From positions 2,330,082 through 2,394,081 of the forward strand of contig NZ_FOYX01000001.1 in NCBI RefSeq assembly GCF_900112245.1: a DNA stretch of 64,000 bases, given 5' to 3'. This DNA comes from Maribacter stanieri. GTDB lineage: Bacteria; Bacteroidota; Bacteroidia; Flavobacteriales; Flavobacteriaceae. A model generated the notes under the pieces. It made no database searches, was not told the origin of the DNA, and saw only the letters and a list, made by a program, of their open reading frames with translations. Position 1 is the first letter of the stretch; every line of letters begins with the position of its first letter. Below, piece by piece: positions 39,231 to 47,352 of the stretch. The translations under genes and the position numbers were made by a program.

Positions 39231-42200
39231 ATGAAAAGAAATTACGTTTCAGTACTGGTAATAGTTGCCATGATGTGTGGCTCTTTTATACTAAATGCAC
39301 AACAAAAGAATTATATTAATTATCAAGGGGTTGTAAGAGATGCTGATAATGAATTAATGGTTGAAGAGTCTGTTGAAATCGGTATTGCTTTAAAATTTGG
39401 AACTTCCAATGCTCCTATTCAATATCAAGAAAGTCATTTTATTACAACAGATATAAATGGTGTTTTTAGTCTGCAAATTGGTAGCGGAATCAGTAATAGT
39501 GGTGATTATGAGAATTTACCATGGGGAGAAGCTTCATTTGTAGCGGTTTCTTTTAATGGTTCAGAATTGGGTACGACCGAATTAATGGCAGTACCGTACG
39601 CGATAACTTCAGGTAGTGATCAGTGGATTGTTGACGGAAATACTATAGCGAATAAGAATATAGGAGAAGTCCGTGTTACCAATGATTTAAAAGTTTTTGG
39701 CCAGTTTACATTAAACGATGGTAATGCTGTGAACGAAATATCTGATGATGGAACGTTATTAGAAAACAGTAGTAATATTTTACCAACACAAAAAGCTGTC
39801 AAGACTTATGTTGATAGTAGGGTTGTTGGTGGTGGAGAATCTCAAAATGCAGTAGAAGTACCGTTTGATAATTCGGAATCCGGACTAACGGCAATTAATG
39901 TTCAAGATGCTTTAGATGAACTTGTAATTACTGGAGTAGGAGGTGCTGATGATGATACAGATTCCACTAACGAGCTACAAGATATTAGCCTTTCTGGAAC
40001 AGATTTAAGTATTTCAGATGGATCTACTTTAGATTTATCCGCAATTATTCCGCCAGGAGGTACTGATAATCAGAATGCTTCGGAGGTTTCTTTTGATAAT
40101 ACGGGTACAGGTCTTGCCGCAGTTGATACGCAGGCTGCTATCGTAGAATTAGCTTCGGGTGCGTCAGGAGATACGGATGATCAGAATTTATCCCTTAAAG
40201 GAACATTACTTGAAATTACAGATGGTACTGGAGTTGATCTATCCGCAATTATTCCACTAGGAGGCACGGATGACCAGAATGCATCGGAGGTTCCTTTTGA
40301 TAATACGGGTACAGGTCTTGCTTCAGGAGACACTCAGGCAGCAATTGAAGAATTGGCTTCTGGTCGGTTAGTAGATACGGATGATCAGAATTTATCGCTT
40401 TCAGGAACATTACTTGAAATTACTGATGGTACTGGAGTTGATCTATCCGCAATTATTCCGCCAGGTGGCACGGATGACCAGAATGCCTCAGAGGTTCCTT
40501 TTGATAATACAGGTACAGGTCTTACTGCAGGAGATACTCAGGCAGCAATTGAAGAATTGGCCTCGGGCGGATTGGTGGATACGGATGATCAAGGTCTGAT
40601 TATGACTGGTGATGTATTGAGTATTGAAGATGGCACAGGCTCGGTAGATTTAAATGATTATGTTGATGTTACAGGTGAAAGCGGATTACTTTTAGGTGAT
40701 GGCACGAATATAAGCGGACTCGAGGGTACGGCAGATGGTCAAGTAGCCAAATGGGACGGAGTAACAAATAAATGGGTTGCCGGTACCGATGAAATTGGAA
40801 GTAGAGGAAGCTCTCTTTGGAACGCAAATGGAGGTGATATTTATTTTGATAGCGGAAATGTCGGTATTGGTCTGGTAGATCCTAATGCAATACATCAAAT
40901 TCATACCAATAGTTATCAGAGTAATTCTATTTATACAACAGTAGATACTGGAGATGGCTCAAATGACGGTATGTATATTGGCTTGATAAATGACCTAGGC
41001 TTAGGGTTTACGGCAACAATTACGAATCAAGAAAATGGGCCACTTCGATTGGGTACAAATGGAACTGGCCGATTTATTATTACAAATGATGGAAATGTTG
41101 GTATTGGAACATTAACTCCTTCTGCAAAGTTCCATGTTGATGGTGATATTCGCTCATCTGAGTTGGCCGGTCTAGGCGAGCGCAATGTAGTAGCCGATGC
41201 TGACGGAAATTTGATGATTGGGACGAGTAGTGGAGAAAGTTCTCTTTGGGAGGAAGATGAAGATAACATATATAAATCTAGTGGAAATGTAGGTGTTGGT
41301 GTTAGCGATCCTGAAAAGAAAATGCATATTGGAGGGAATCTCTTTGTTCAGACAAATTTAGGGGGACTAATACTTGGTTTTCCAAATAACGGTAATCAAT
41401 GGCGGTATAGTACCCGTTTACAAGGGGCAGATTTGCAGTTAGAGGCTAAGTTAGACGGGTCTAGTTCTTTTTTAACACGTTTTAGGATGCTTCAAGGGGG
41501 GGAATTTCAGTTTGGGCGTATTTTAAATACTTCTTCTTGGGTTCATGTTCTCAATAATTCAACGATAACCAAGCCCTTACTTAAACTAGAAGAGGATGGG
41601 AATGATTACGCCAGGTTAGAATTTAAAAATACAGAGAGTGATGCTTTTTGGCATATAGCGGGTGTGGGTGAAGATGGATTCAATGGTGGACAAAATAGCA
41701 AAATCAATTTTTATTTTAATAATGATCAAGGAGGAGGGAATAGAATGACAATTACAGGCGATGGTAGGGTAGGTGTCAATACTAGTAACCCTTCTGCAAG
41801 ATTAACTATTAATCAAGCTGGTCAATCTGTGGGTAGCGGCCTTAGTTTTAGTGATGGTGGTACTAATGAAGATTGGCATATTACCCATGGCTTTTCATTA
41901 AGATTTCATTACGGAGATACTTTCAAGGGTCTTATAAATGCTAATACAGGGGCTTATGTCGTTGGATCTGATAGACGACTTAAAACTGATATACAACGGT
42001 TACCAAGTGTTTTGGATAAAGTATTTCTACTTAAGCCATCGACATATGTTTACAAGGCAGATACAACAAAAACAAAAACTCTTGGACTTATAGCGCAAGA
42101 TGTGAAGCCTTTGTTTCCTGAACTTGTTACTAAAAGTGAAGATGATGGATTGTTAGGGATTAATTACTCAGGATTTGGTGTGGTTGCTATAAAAGCCATT

Positions 42201-42293
42201 CAAGAACAACAAGCTATAATTGAAGAGCAAGAAATAAGAATACTAAATTTAGAAGAACGGTTAGTCAGGTTAGAGGCTATAATCGAAAAATAG
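39231..42293 (+). CDS. Tail-fibre-like protein with S74 intramolecular chaperone
   Basis: A 1,020-residue exported protein (signal peptide ending LNAQ). The N-terminus has a domain common in such Bacteroidota proteins (NYINYQGVVRDADNELM, then LQIGSG). The middle has 68-residue repeats and beta-rich, trimeric-fibre-like segments (NVGIGTLTPSAKFHVDG). The C-terminal Peptidase_S74 domain (~913-1020: SDRRLKTDIQ, GLIAQDV, INYSGFGVVAIKAI) ends in a coiled coil. In phage endosialidase this chaperone trimerises the fibre and cleaves itself before the SD motif; here the equivalent bond is S913-D914. No T9SS tail is present, although the upstream neighbour carries one. Confidence 0.88.
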   Translation: MKRNYVSVLVIVAMMCGSFILNAQQKNYINYQGVVRDADNELMVEESVEIGIALKFGTSNAPIQYQESHFITTDINGVFSLQIGSGISNSGDYENLPWGEASFVAVSFNGSELGTTELMAVPYAITSGSDQWIVDGNTIANKNIGEVRVTNDLKVFGQFTLNDGNAVNEISDDGTLLENSSNILPTQKAVKTYVDSRVVGGGESQNAVEVPFDNSESGLTAINVQDALDELVITGVGGADDDTDSTNELQDISLSGTDLSISDGSTLDLSAIIPPGGTDNQNASEVSFDNTGTGLAAVDTQAAIVELASGASGDTDDQNLSLKGTLLEITDGTGVDLSAIIPLGGTDDQNASEVPFDNTGTGLASGDTQAAIEELASGRLVDTDDQNLSLSGTLLEITDGTGVDLSAIIPPGGTDDQNASEVPFDNTGTGLTAGDTQAAIEELASGGLVDTDDQGLIMTGDVLSIEDGTGSVDLNDYVDVTGESGLLLGDGTNISGLEGTADGQVAKWDGVTNKWVAGTDEIGSRGSSLWNANGGDIYFDSGNVGIGLVDPNAIHQIHTNSYQSNSIYTTVDTGDGSNDGMYIGLINDLGLGFTATITNQENGPLRLGTNGTGRFIITNDGNVGIGTLTPSAKFHVDGDIRSSELAGLGERNVVADADGNLMIGTSSGESSLWEEDEDNIYKSSGNVGVGVSDPEKKMHIGGNLFVQTNLGGLILGFPNNGNQWRYSTRLQGADLQLEAKLDGSSSFLTRFRMLQGGEFQFGRILNTSSWVHVLNNSTITKPLLKLEEDGNDYARLEFKNTESDAFWHIAGVGEDGFNGGQNSKINFYFNNDQGGGNRMTITGDGRVGVNTSNPSARLTINQAGQSVGSGLSFSDGGTNEDWHITHGFSLRFHYGDTFKGLINANTGAYVVGSDRRLKTDIQRLPSVLDKVFLLKPSTYVYKADTTKTKTLGLIAQDVKPLFPELVTKSEDDGLLGINYSGFGVVAIKAIQEQQAIIEEQEIRILNLEERLVRLEAIIEK
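40056..40599 (+). repeat. Tandem 204-bp repeats in the tail-fibre gene
   Basis: Copies begin at 40056, 40260 and 40464, each starting GGTD(D/N)QNASEV(P/S)FDNTG and containing SLSGTLLEITDGTGVDLSA. Copies one and two are 68 codons; the third is truncated. A degenerate earlier copy (39850-40055) carries the same motifs. Confidence 0.88.
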
Positions 42294-42381
42294 TTGAGTT
42301 TTTTTGTTTTAATAAATGATGCAAAAGATTATACCTAAATTAATTTCAATATTACTTTCAGCAAACAGGCTAAAACAAAAA

Positions 42382-42410
42382 AACCTCCAAATAATTAATA
42401 TTTGAAGGTT
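42382..42410 (-). terminator. Terminator after the first tRNA-Lys
   Basis: On the minus strand a 12-bp stem (one mismatch) formed by 42382-42393 and 42399-42410 is followed by a T-rich stretch. It ends the tRNA at 42417 and also lies downstream of the convergent tail-fibre gene. Confidence 0.75.
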
Positions 42411-42416
42411 TAAAAG

Positions 42417-42489
42417 TGACCGGGCTGGGGCTCGAACCCAGGACCCTCTCCTTAAAAGGGAGATGCTCTACCAACTGAGCTACCAGGTC
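42417..42489 (-). tRNA. tRNA-Lys (TTT), copy 1
   Basis: Minus-strand 73-nt cloverleaf. The anticodon loop CTTTTAA gives anticodon UUU. The D arm GCTC..GAGC and the T arm CTGGG-TTCGAGC-CCCAG are intact. The CCA end is not encoded. Acceptor pairs are complete except T5 opposite C68. Identical to copy 2 (42588-42660). Confidence 0.96.
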
Positions 42490-42508
42490 AAAAAATCTTA
42501 AGAACGTT

Positions 42509-42575
42509 AGCGTTAATTACTTATAAAATAAGTTTGAACGCTTAAATAAAAAAGCCTCTTTTTGGTGAAGAGGCT
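42509..42575 (-). terminator. Terminator and long hairpin between the tRNA genes
   Basis: AGCCTCTT (42553-42560) pairs with AAGAGGCT (42568-42575), followed on the minus strand by a T tract: a terminator for tRNA copy 2. Just downstream an extended inverted repeat (AGCGTT 42509-42514 with AACGCT 42537-42542, and ACTTAT with ATAAGT inside) forms a long hairpin before copy 1. Confidence 0.75.
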
Positions 42576-42587
42576 ACTATTTATTGG

Positions 42588-42660
42588 TGACCGGGCTGGG
42601 GCTCGAACCCAGGACCCTCTCCTTAAAAGGGAGATGCTCTACCAACTGAGCTACCAGGTC
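42588..42660 (-). tRNA. tRNA-Lys (TTT), copy 2
   Basis: 73 nt, identical to copy 1 in every base, including the T5/C68 mismatch in the acceptor stem; CCA is not encoded. It has a good promoter upstream (42699-42728) and a terminator downstream. Confidence 0.96.
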
Positions 42661-42698
42661 AAAAGCAAATTCGGAAAACAATTCCCTCAATGCGGGTG

Positions 42699-42728
42699 CA
42701 AATATAAGTCGATTACTTTATTTAACAA
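42699..42728 (-). promoter_or_regulatory. Promoter of the tRNA-Lys unit
   Basis: Minus-strand TTG (42726-42728), 19 bp, then TATATTTG (42699-42706), followed by CACCCGC. This is an exact match to the Bacteroidota consensus and resembles both promoters at the right end of the window. Confidence 0.85.
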
Positions 42729-42791
42729 ACCCTTTTCAAGATAAATTTATTTTTTTTTGAAAAACGTATTAATTAGTCCAATTTTGTACAA

Positions 42792-43316
42792 ATGAAAAAT
42801 GTGAAAATAGTATTGGTAGGGTATATGGGAAGTGGAAAGTCAACTGTAGGAAGAATAGTTGCTAATCATTTGAATATTAATTTTTTAGATTTAGATGATT
42901 ATATCGAGGAAAATGAGAATATGTCTATAGCTTCTATTTTTGATACAAAAGGGGAGATATATTTTAGAAAAAAAGAAATTGAATATTTAAATAAAATATT
43001 TTCAACTGATGACAGTTTTGTTCTCTCTCTTGGTGGTGGTACTCCTTGTTTTGGTGATAATATGAGGTTGGTAAATGATAAAACTGCTAATTCCTTTTAC
43101 TTAAATGTGGGTATAAACGAACTTACAAATCGTTTGTTAAAAGAGAAAAGTCATCGTCCTATGATCTCTCATCTACATGATGAAGAACTGACCGAGTTTA
43201 TAGGTAAACATTTATTTGAAAGAAGCTTCTTCTATAATCAAGCACATCAAAAAATAAAAAGTAATAACAATACTCCTACGGAGATTGCAGAAATGATAAT
43301 AAACAAACTAGCTTAA
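42792..43316 (+). CDS. aroK: Shikimate kinase
   Basis: A 174-residue kinase that phosphorylates shikimate at the 3-hydroxyl in aromatic amino-acid synthesis. Seen: Walker A GYMGSGKST at residues ~10-18, the shikimate-binding DLDDYIE, FRKKE, and the LSLGGGTP loop. Length matches AroK. Its stop codon overlaps that of the convergent phosphoribosyltransferase gene by 9 bp, so no room is left for a terminator between them. Confidence 0.92.
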   Translation: MKNVKIVLVGYMGSGKSTVGRIVANHLNINFLDLDDYIEENENMSIASIFDTKGEIYFRKKEIEYLNKIFSTDDSFVLSLGGGTPCFGDNMRLVNDKTANSFYLNVGINELTNRLLKEKSHRPMISHLHDEELTEFIGKHLFERSFFYNQAHQKIKSNNNTPTEIAEMIINKLA

Positions 43317-43805
43317 GTACACTCTGTCATTTTTGGATTCAAAATGAACATTTACATGCTCCTGTAATGAGGTAGATAATGAAATTCCCTTGTAGTCTGC
43401 TTTTACTGGGTATTTTTTATGATTTCTATTCACTAATACCGCAGTTTTAAGTTGTTTTAAAGGAGTTTTTAGAAAGTGATGTACGCCATAAATTAAGGTT
43501 GTGCCAGAATTTAACACGTCATCTACTATAACTACAGATTTATTTGTAAACTCTTCATCTGGTATTGATGTGGTAACTCCACTTGATAATGGATCTTTCT
43601 TGTCCATCGTTAGCTTACAAAGAACAATTTTAGCCTCAGTAATTTTTTTAAGCTTAGCTACGATTTTCTTCGCAAACTGAAGTCCACCACCCTCAATACC
43701 AGCAATAATAATTTCCTGTTCAGAAACATTTGCTTCATAAATTTGATAAGCTATTCGTTCAATTTTATGCTGAATCTGTTGGTGTGTAAGTATGGTTTGT
43801 TCCAT
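43308..43805 (-). CDS. Phosphoribosyltransferase family protein (PyrR/Hpt-like)
   Basis: A 165-residue type I phosphoribosyltransferase. The PRPP motif is VVIVDDVLNSGTTL, with the glycine-rich IIAGIEGGGLQFA earlier. Family members include PyrR and hypoxanthine or uracil phosphoribosyltransferases. I do not see a clear purine-specificity motif, so the substrate remains open. The minus-strand leader contains TATCTTTA close to a -7 box. Confidence 0.8.
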   Translation of the reverse strand: MEQTILTHQQIQHKIERIAYQIYEANVSEQEIIIAGIEGGGLQFAKKIVAKLKKITEAKIVLCKLTMDKKDPLSSGVTTSIPDEEFTNKSVVIVDDVLNSGTTLIYGVHHFLKTPLKQLKTAVLVNRNHKKYPVKADYKGISLSTSLQEHVNVHFESKNDRVYLS

Positions 43806-43853
43806 GTATTGTTCTTAAAAGAATAAAGATAAGTATGTTTTTAAAAGTTTAGG

Positions 43854-44312
43854 CTAATCTTCAACTTCTTTACTATTATTATCGGGTTTTACAGTTTTAC
43901 TTTCATCATTTTTAGAAGGTGTCTCCAAATAATCGTCAATATCTCTCCTGTCTTTTTTGGTGGGTCTACCAATTCCTTTTTTGCGATAGTAATCTTTAGA
44001 ATACTGTAAAAGCTCGTTATGCTCAAAAGCTTCTTTTGGTGTCGTATCCTTTCTATAGATGTCAACTAATTTAGCACCAACGCGACTTGGTGGTATGTCA
44101 AGAACCGTAAATTTATAATCTATTTGATTTTTGCGCACTACAATTTGATCCATTGGGAATACTTCCCTTCCAGGTTTAGCGGTAAGACCATTAATTTTTG
44201 CATGCCCTTTTTTACAGGCAGTAGTGGCTATGTTTCGCGTTTTAAAATATCGTGTGCTCCACAAGAATTTATCTATGCGCATTACAGGTTGTATTTCTTT
44301 GTTAACTTCCAA
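43854..44312 (-). CDS. S4-domain RNA-binding protein (Hsp15-like)
   Basis: A 152-residue protein. The S4 fold spans ~10-75, beginning MRIDKFLWSTRYFKTRNIATTACKKG, typical of Hsp15/HslR, which recycles stalled 50S subunits carrying nascent chains. The C-terminus is charged (YRKKGIGRPTKKDRRDIDDYLE) and ends in an acidic, low-complexity tail. The in-frame ATG at codon 11 (MRIDKFLW) may be the true start. Confidence 0.82.
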   Translation of the reverse strand: MEVNKEIQPVMRIDKFLWSTRYFKTRNIATTACKKGHAKINGLTAKPGREVFPMDQIVVRKNQIDYKFTVLDIPPSRVGAKLVDIYRKDTTPKEAFEHNELLQYSKDYYRKKGIGRPTKKDRRDIDDYLETPSKNDESKTVKPDNNSKEVED

Positions 44313-44360
44313 ACAAAAATAGGGGAAAATTGTATCTTGCGCGTTTAAAATATATTATTG

Positions 44361-45320
44361 ATGAAATTGAAAAATGTCTATTTGCTAATAGCTGGCTTAC
44401 TTATAATAAGTTCATGTAAGAAGGATGATGATTCTATTGGAGAAGTTGTGCCGCCAAGGTTATTAAGTGAAGTTACTGTTGAGGACGATGCCGAAATTAT
44501 AGAATTTTTAAAAACACATTTTTTTAACGAAGAAGAGTTTGAAACACCACCAGAGGGTTTCGATTTTAAAATTAGGTTTGATACCATTGCAGGTGAAAAC
44601 AGTACAAAACGTTCAATTTTTGACCACCCAAATTTAATTACGCAAACAATTTCTGTTGATTCTGAGAATTTAGGAAGAGCAGATGATAACGAGATTATTG
44701 ACCAAACGTTGTATACTTTAGTTGTGAGACAAGGTGCGGTTGATGGTAAACCAACAATAGGGGATTTCTCTATACTTAGATATGAAGGTCTGTTGTTAGA
44801 TGGTACTCTTTTCGACGCTTCTACAAATCAACCGGTGCGTTTTAACCTTTCTTCTGTAGTAAGGGGTTTTGGAAATGGAATGAAAAATTTTCAAACAGGA
44901 ACCGGTCCTTTTGAAAATGGCGATGGAACAGTAAGTTATGAGGATTATGGTATTGGAGCTATTTTTATGCCTGCAGCATTAGCGTATTTTGATTCATCGC
45001 CAAATTCTGATGTACCTTCATATTCTCCATTAATTTTCAAAGTTGACGCCATGACTTATGAGCCAGACTCCGATTTTGATGGCGATGGTATTCCTTCAAT
45101 TTTAGAAGATTTAAATGGTAACGGAAATTTAAATGACGATAATACGGATGATGAATCTGAAGGTTTTTCTGTGTATTTGGCTAACTTTAATGATAACGAT
45201 GATGATAATGATGGAATTTTAACCATTGATGAAATAGAACTAGATGCAGATGGTAATTTTGTAGGGTTCTTAGATACAGATGGTGATGGTACACCTGATC
45301 ATCTTGATAATGACTTATAG
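44361..45320 (+). CDS. FKBP-type peptidyl-prolyl isomerase lipoprotein with TSP3-like tail
   Basis: About 319 residues from ATG44361 (a TTG at 44358 precedes it). Lipobox SSC at ~20 with an acidic stretch after it (KKDDDS), suggesting surface or outer-membrane lipidation. Residues ~125-240 form an FKBP domain (GDFSILRYEGLLLDGTLFDAS, GFGNGMKNFQTG). The tail (~245-319) has DxDxDG calcium loops ([33 protein letters not shown]). It may assist folding of exported proteins. A perfect bidirectional terminator follows. Confidence 0.85.
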   Translation: MKLKNVYLLIAGLLIISSCKKDDDSIGEVVPPRLLSEVTVEDDAEIIEFLKTHFFNEEEFETPPEGFDFKIRFDTIAGENSTKRSIFDHPNLITQTISVDSENLGRADDNEIIDQTLYTLVVRQGAVDGKPTIGDFSILRYEGLLLDGTLFDASTNQPVRFNLSSVVRGFGNGMKNFQTGTGPFENGDGTVSYEDYGIGAIFMPAALAYFDSSPNSDVPSYSPLIFKVDAMTYEPDSDFDGDGIPSILEDLNGNGNLNDDNTDDESEGFSVYLANFNDNDDDNDGILTIDEIELDADGNFVGFLDTDGDGTPDHLDNDL

Positions 45321-45339
45321 TAAATCACTTTAAAACATA

Positions 45340-45373
45340 AAAAAACCTCTTAAGAATTCTTAAGAGGTTTTTT
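45340..45373. terminator. Bidirectional terminator, perfect 34-bp palindrome
   Basis: Every base of 45340-45356 pairs with 45357-45373, centred on GAATTC, with A and T tracts at the ends. It serves both the FKBP gene and the convergent porin gene. Confidence 0.93.
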
Positions 45374-45392
45374 ATTTCTTGTTAGTTTGTGT

Positions 45393-45989
45393 TTATAGTG
45401 CCAAAGACAAACTTAATATCAATTGATCTGGTCTTGTATCGATTCTGCTAGGACCAATATTAGTTATATTGGTATTTATGAAGGAAGCTTCATTATTGCT
45501 AAATCCTCTTTCATAACGTAAATCTAATCCAAGTTTACCAAAACTAACACCAGCACCAATATTCATCCCAACGGAAAAATCATTTTCTACATCATCAATA
45601 GTAACACCGTCAAACTCGGTATCTAAAATATATTGAAAGCTAGGTCCGGCAAATACATGTAGCGGTCCAATTAGATTAATTCCTAAAAGGACAGGAACAT
45701 CTAATTTACTCATGTCAAAATCGGCTCCGTCATAATCAGACTTTGTTTTAGTATACACCAATTCTGGTCTTACATAAACTTTAGAAGCTCCAAATTTTCC
45801 AAATACACCAACATGGTATCCCACATTTCTATCAGGGTTTCTCGCGGCATCACCGGCAGATTCAAAATAATCTCCGTTTGCGTTGTAGTTTAATCCTCCT
45901 TTAATTCCGAATCCCGAATCGCTCTGTGCTACCCCATAAAACCCAGAGAGTGCCATAAAGGCAACTAAAATTGTTTTTTTCATATTCAT
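45393..45989 (-). CDS. Outer-membrane beta-barrel protein (PorT-like family)
   Basis: A 198-residue protein with a signal peptide (ending GVAQSD). The mature part is an eight-stranded-barrel type (FGIKGGLNYNANGD, VGYHVGVFGKFG, KVYVRPELVYT, LGLDLRYERGF) ending in LSLSLAL. It belongs to the generic outer-membrane beta-barrel family common in this phylum. No specific transport function can be inferred. An inverted repeat TGGAACA/TGTTCCA (46001-46035) lies upstream. Confidence 0.82.
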   Translation of the reverse strand: MNMKKTILVAFMALSGFYGVAQSDSGFGIKGGLNYNANGDYFESAGDAARNPDRNVGYHVGVFGKFGASKVYVRPELVYTKTKSDYDGADFDMSKLDVPVLLGINLIGPLHVFAGPSFQYILDTEFDGVTIDDVENDFSVGMNIGAGVSFGKLGLDLRYERGFSNNEASFINTNITNIGPSRIDTRPDQLILSLSLAL

Positions 45990-46221
45990 TGTTGTTTAGG
46001 TGGAACAAGTAGCAAATACGATACCAAATGTTCCATTTCTCGTTATACCATCAGAACGGAGGTAAAATATCTTTATTGTTTATCATTGCTTTTGGGTCAA
46101 TCTCAATTTTATTAAGTTACAATTTTGAACATGTTGCTTTCATTGTTTCATAAACATCTTTGCTTTTTATTAAGTTTTTCCCAAACTCAGTTCATTATAT
46201 TTGCAGCTAGATTTAGAAATT

Positions 46222-47352
46222 TTGAAATTTACACTACACAATACCGATACTCAATCAAAAGCTAGGGCAGGAACTATGGTAACTGACCATGGTACTATTG
46301 AAACTCCAATTTTTATGCCCGTTGGCACGGTTGCTTCTGTAAAAGGCGTACACCAAAAAGAATTAAGAGAAGAAGTAAATCCTGATATTATCCTTGGTAA
46401 TACCTATCATTTATTCCTGCGTCCAAAAACTGAAATTTTAAAAAAGGCTGGCGGACTTCATAAATTTATGGGATGGGATAGAAACATACTTACCGATAGT
46501 GGCGGGTATCAAGTATATTCTCTTTCAGCAAATAGAAAGATAAAGGAGGAGGGTGTTAAGTTTAAATCTCATATAGATGGGTCTATGCATTTATTTACAC
46601 CTGAAAATGTAATGGAAATTCAACGTGTCATTGGAGCTGATATTATTATGGCTTTTGATGAATGCACACCTTACCCTTGCGATTATAATTATGCAAAACG
46701 ATCAATGCATATGACACATAGGTGGTTAGACAGGTGTATTAATCATTTGGAAAAAACACCTTTTGAATATGATTATGAACAAACGTTTTTTCCGATAGTA
46801 CAGGGATCTACCTATAAAGACTTAAGAAGACAATCTGCAGAATATATTGCAAACGCGGGTGCAGAAGGCAATGCAATTGGCGGACTATCTGTTGGTGAAC
46901 CAGCAGAAGAAATGTATGGTATGACCGAGGTGGTTTGTGAAATTCTACCGGAAGATAAACCACGGTATCTTATGGGAGTAGGTACTCCAATTAATATTTT
47001 AGAGAATATAGCGCTGGGTATAGATATGTTTGATTGTGTGATGCCTACAAGAAACGCTAGAAACGGAATGTTGTTTACGGCACATGGTACCATAAATATT
47101 AAAAATAAGAAGTGGGAAGATGATTTTTCCCCTTTAGATGAAATGGGAACTACGTTTGTAGACCGTGAGTATTCAAAGGCATATTTAAGACATTTGTTCG
47201 CAGCCAATGAATATTTAGGTAAACAAATAGCAACAATTCATAACTTAGGCTTTTATATGTGGTTGGTGCGTGAAGCTCGTAAACATATTATTGCGGGAGA
47301 TTTTAGAGCTTGGAAAGATATTATGGTTAAACAAATGGATAAAAGGCTATAA
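46222..47352 (+). CDS. tgt: tRNA-guanine transglycosylase lacking the zinc cysteines
   Basis: About 376 residues from TTG46222 (MKFTLHNTDTQ); an upstream TTG at 46201 sits inside a -7-like TATATTTG box. The enzyme exchanges guanine for preQ1 at the tRNA wobble position. Seen: nucleophile region DMFDCVMPTRNARNG, substrate loop DSGGYQVYS and GGLSVGEP. The usual zinc motif (CxCxxC) at the place preceding the YSKAYLRHL segment reads MGTTFVD (residues ~308-314), with no cysteine; the His of ATIHNLG remains. Its stop overlaps the next gene by one base (TAATG), so an operon with lptG-like, eamA-like and accA is likely. Confidence 0.9.
   Translation: MKFTLHNTDTQSKARAGTMVTDHGTIETPIFMPVGTVASVKGVHQKELREEVNPDIILGNTYHLFLRPKTEILKKAGGLHKFMGWDRNILTDSGGYQVYSLSANRKIKEEGVKFKSHIDGSMHLFTPENVMEIQRVIGADIIMAFDECTPYPCDYNYAKRSMHMTHRWLDRCINHLEKTPFEYDYEQTFFPIVQGSTYKDLRRQSAEYIANAGAEGNAIGGLSVGEPAEEMYGMTEVVCEILPEDKPRYLMGVGTPINILENIALGIDMFDCVMPTRNARNGMLFTAHGTINIKNKKWEDDFSPLDEMGTTFVDREYSKAYLRHLFAANEYLGKQIATIHNLGFYMWLVREARKHIIAGDFRAWKDIMVKQMDKRL

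Noticed and set aside
39231..42293. Prophage remnant suggested by the tail-fibre S74 domain
   Set aside because: There are no other phage genes, integrase or attachment repeats; the N-terminal signal peptide indicates a cellular exported protein.
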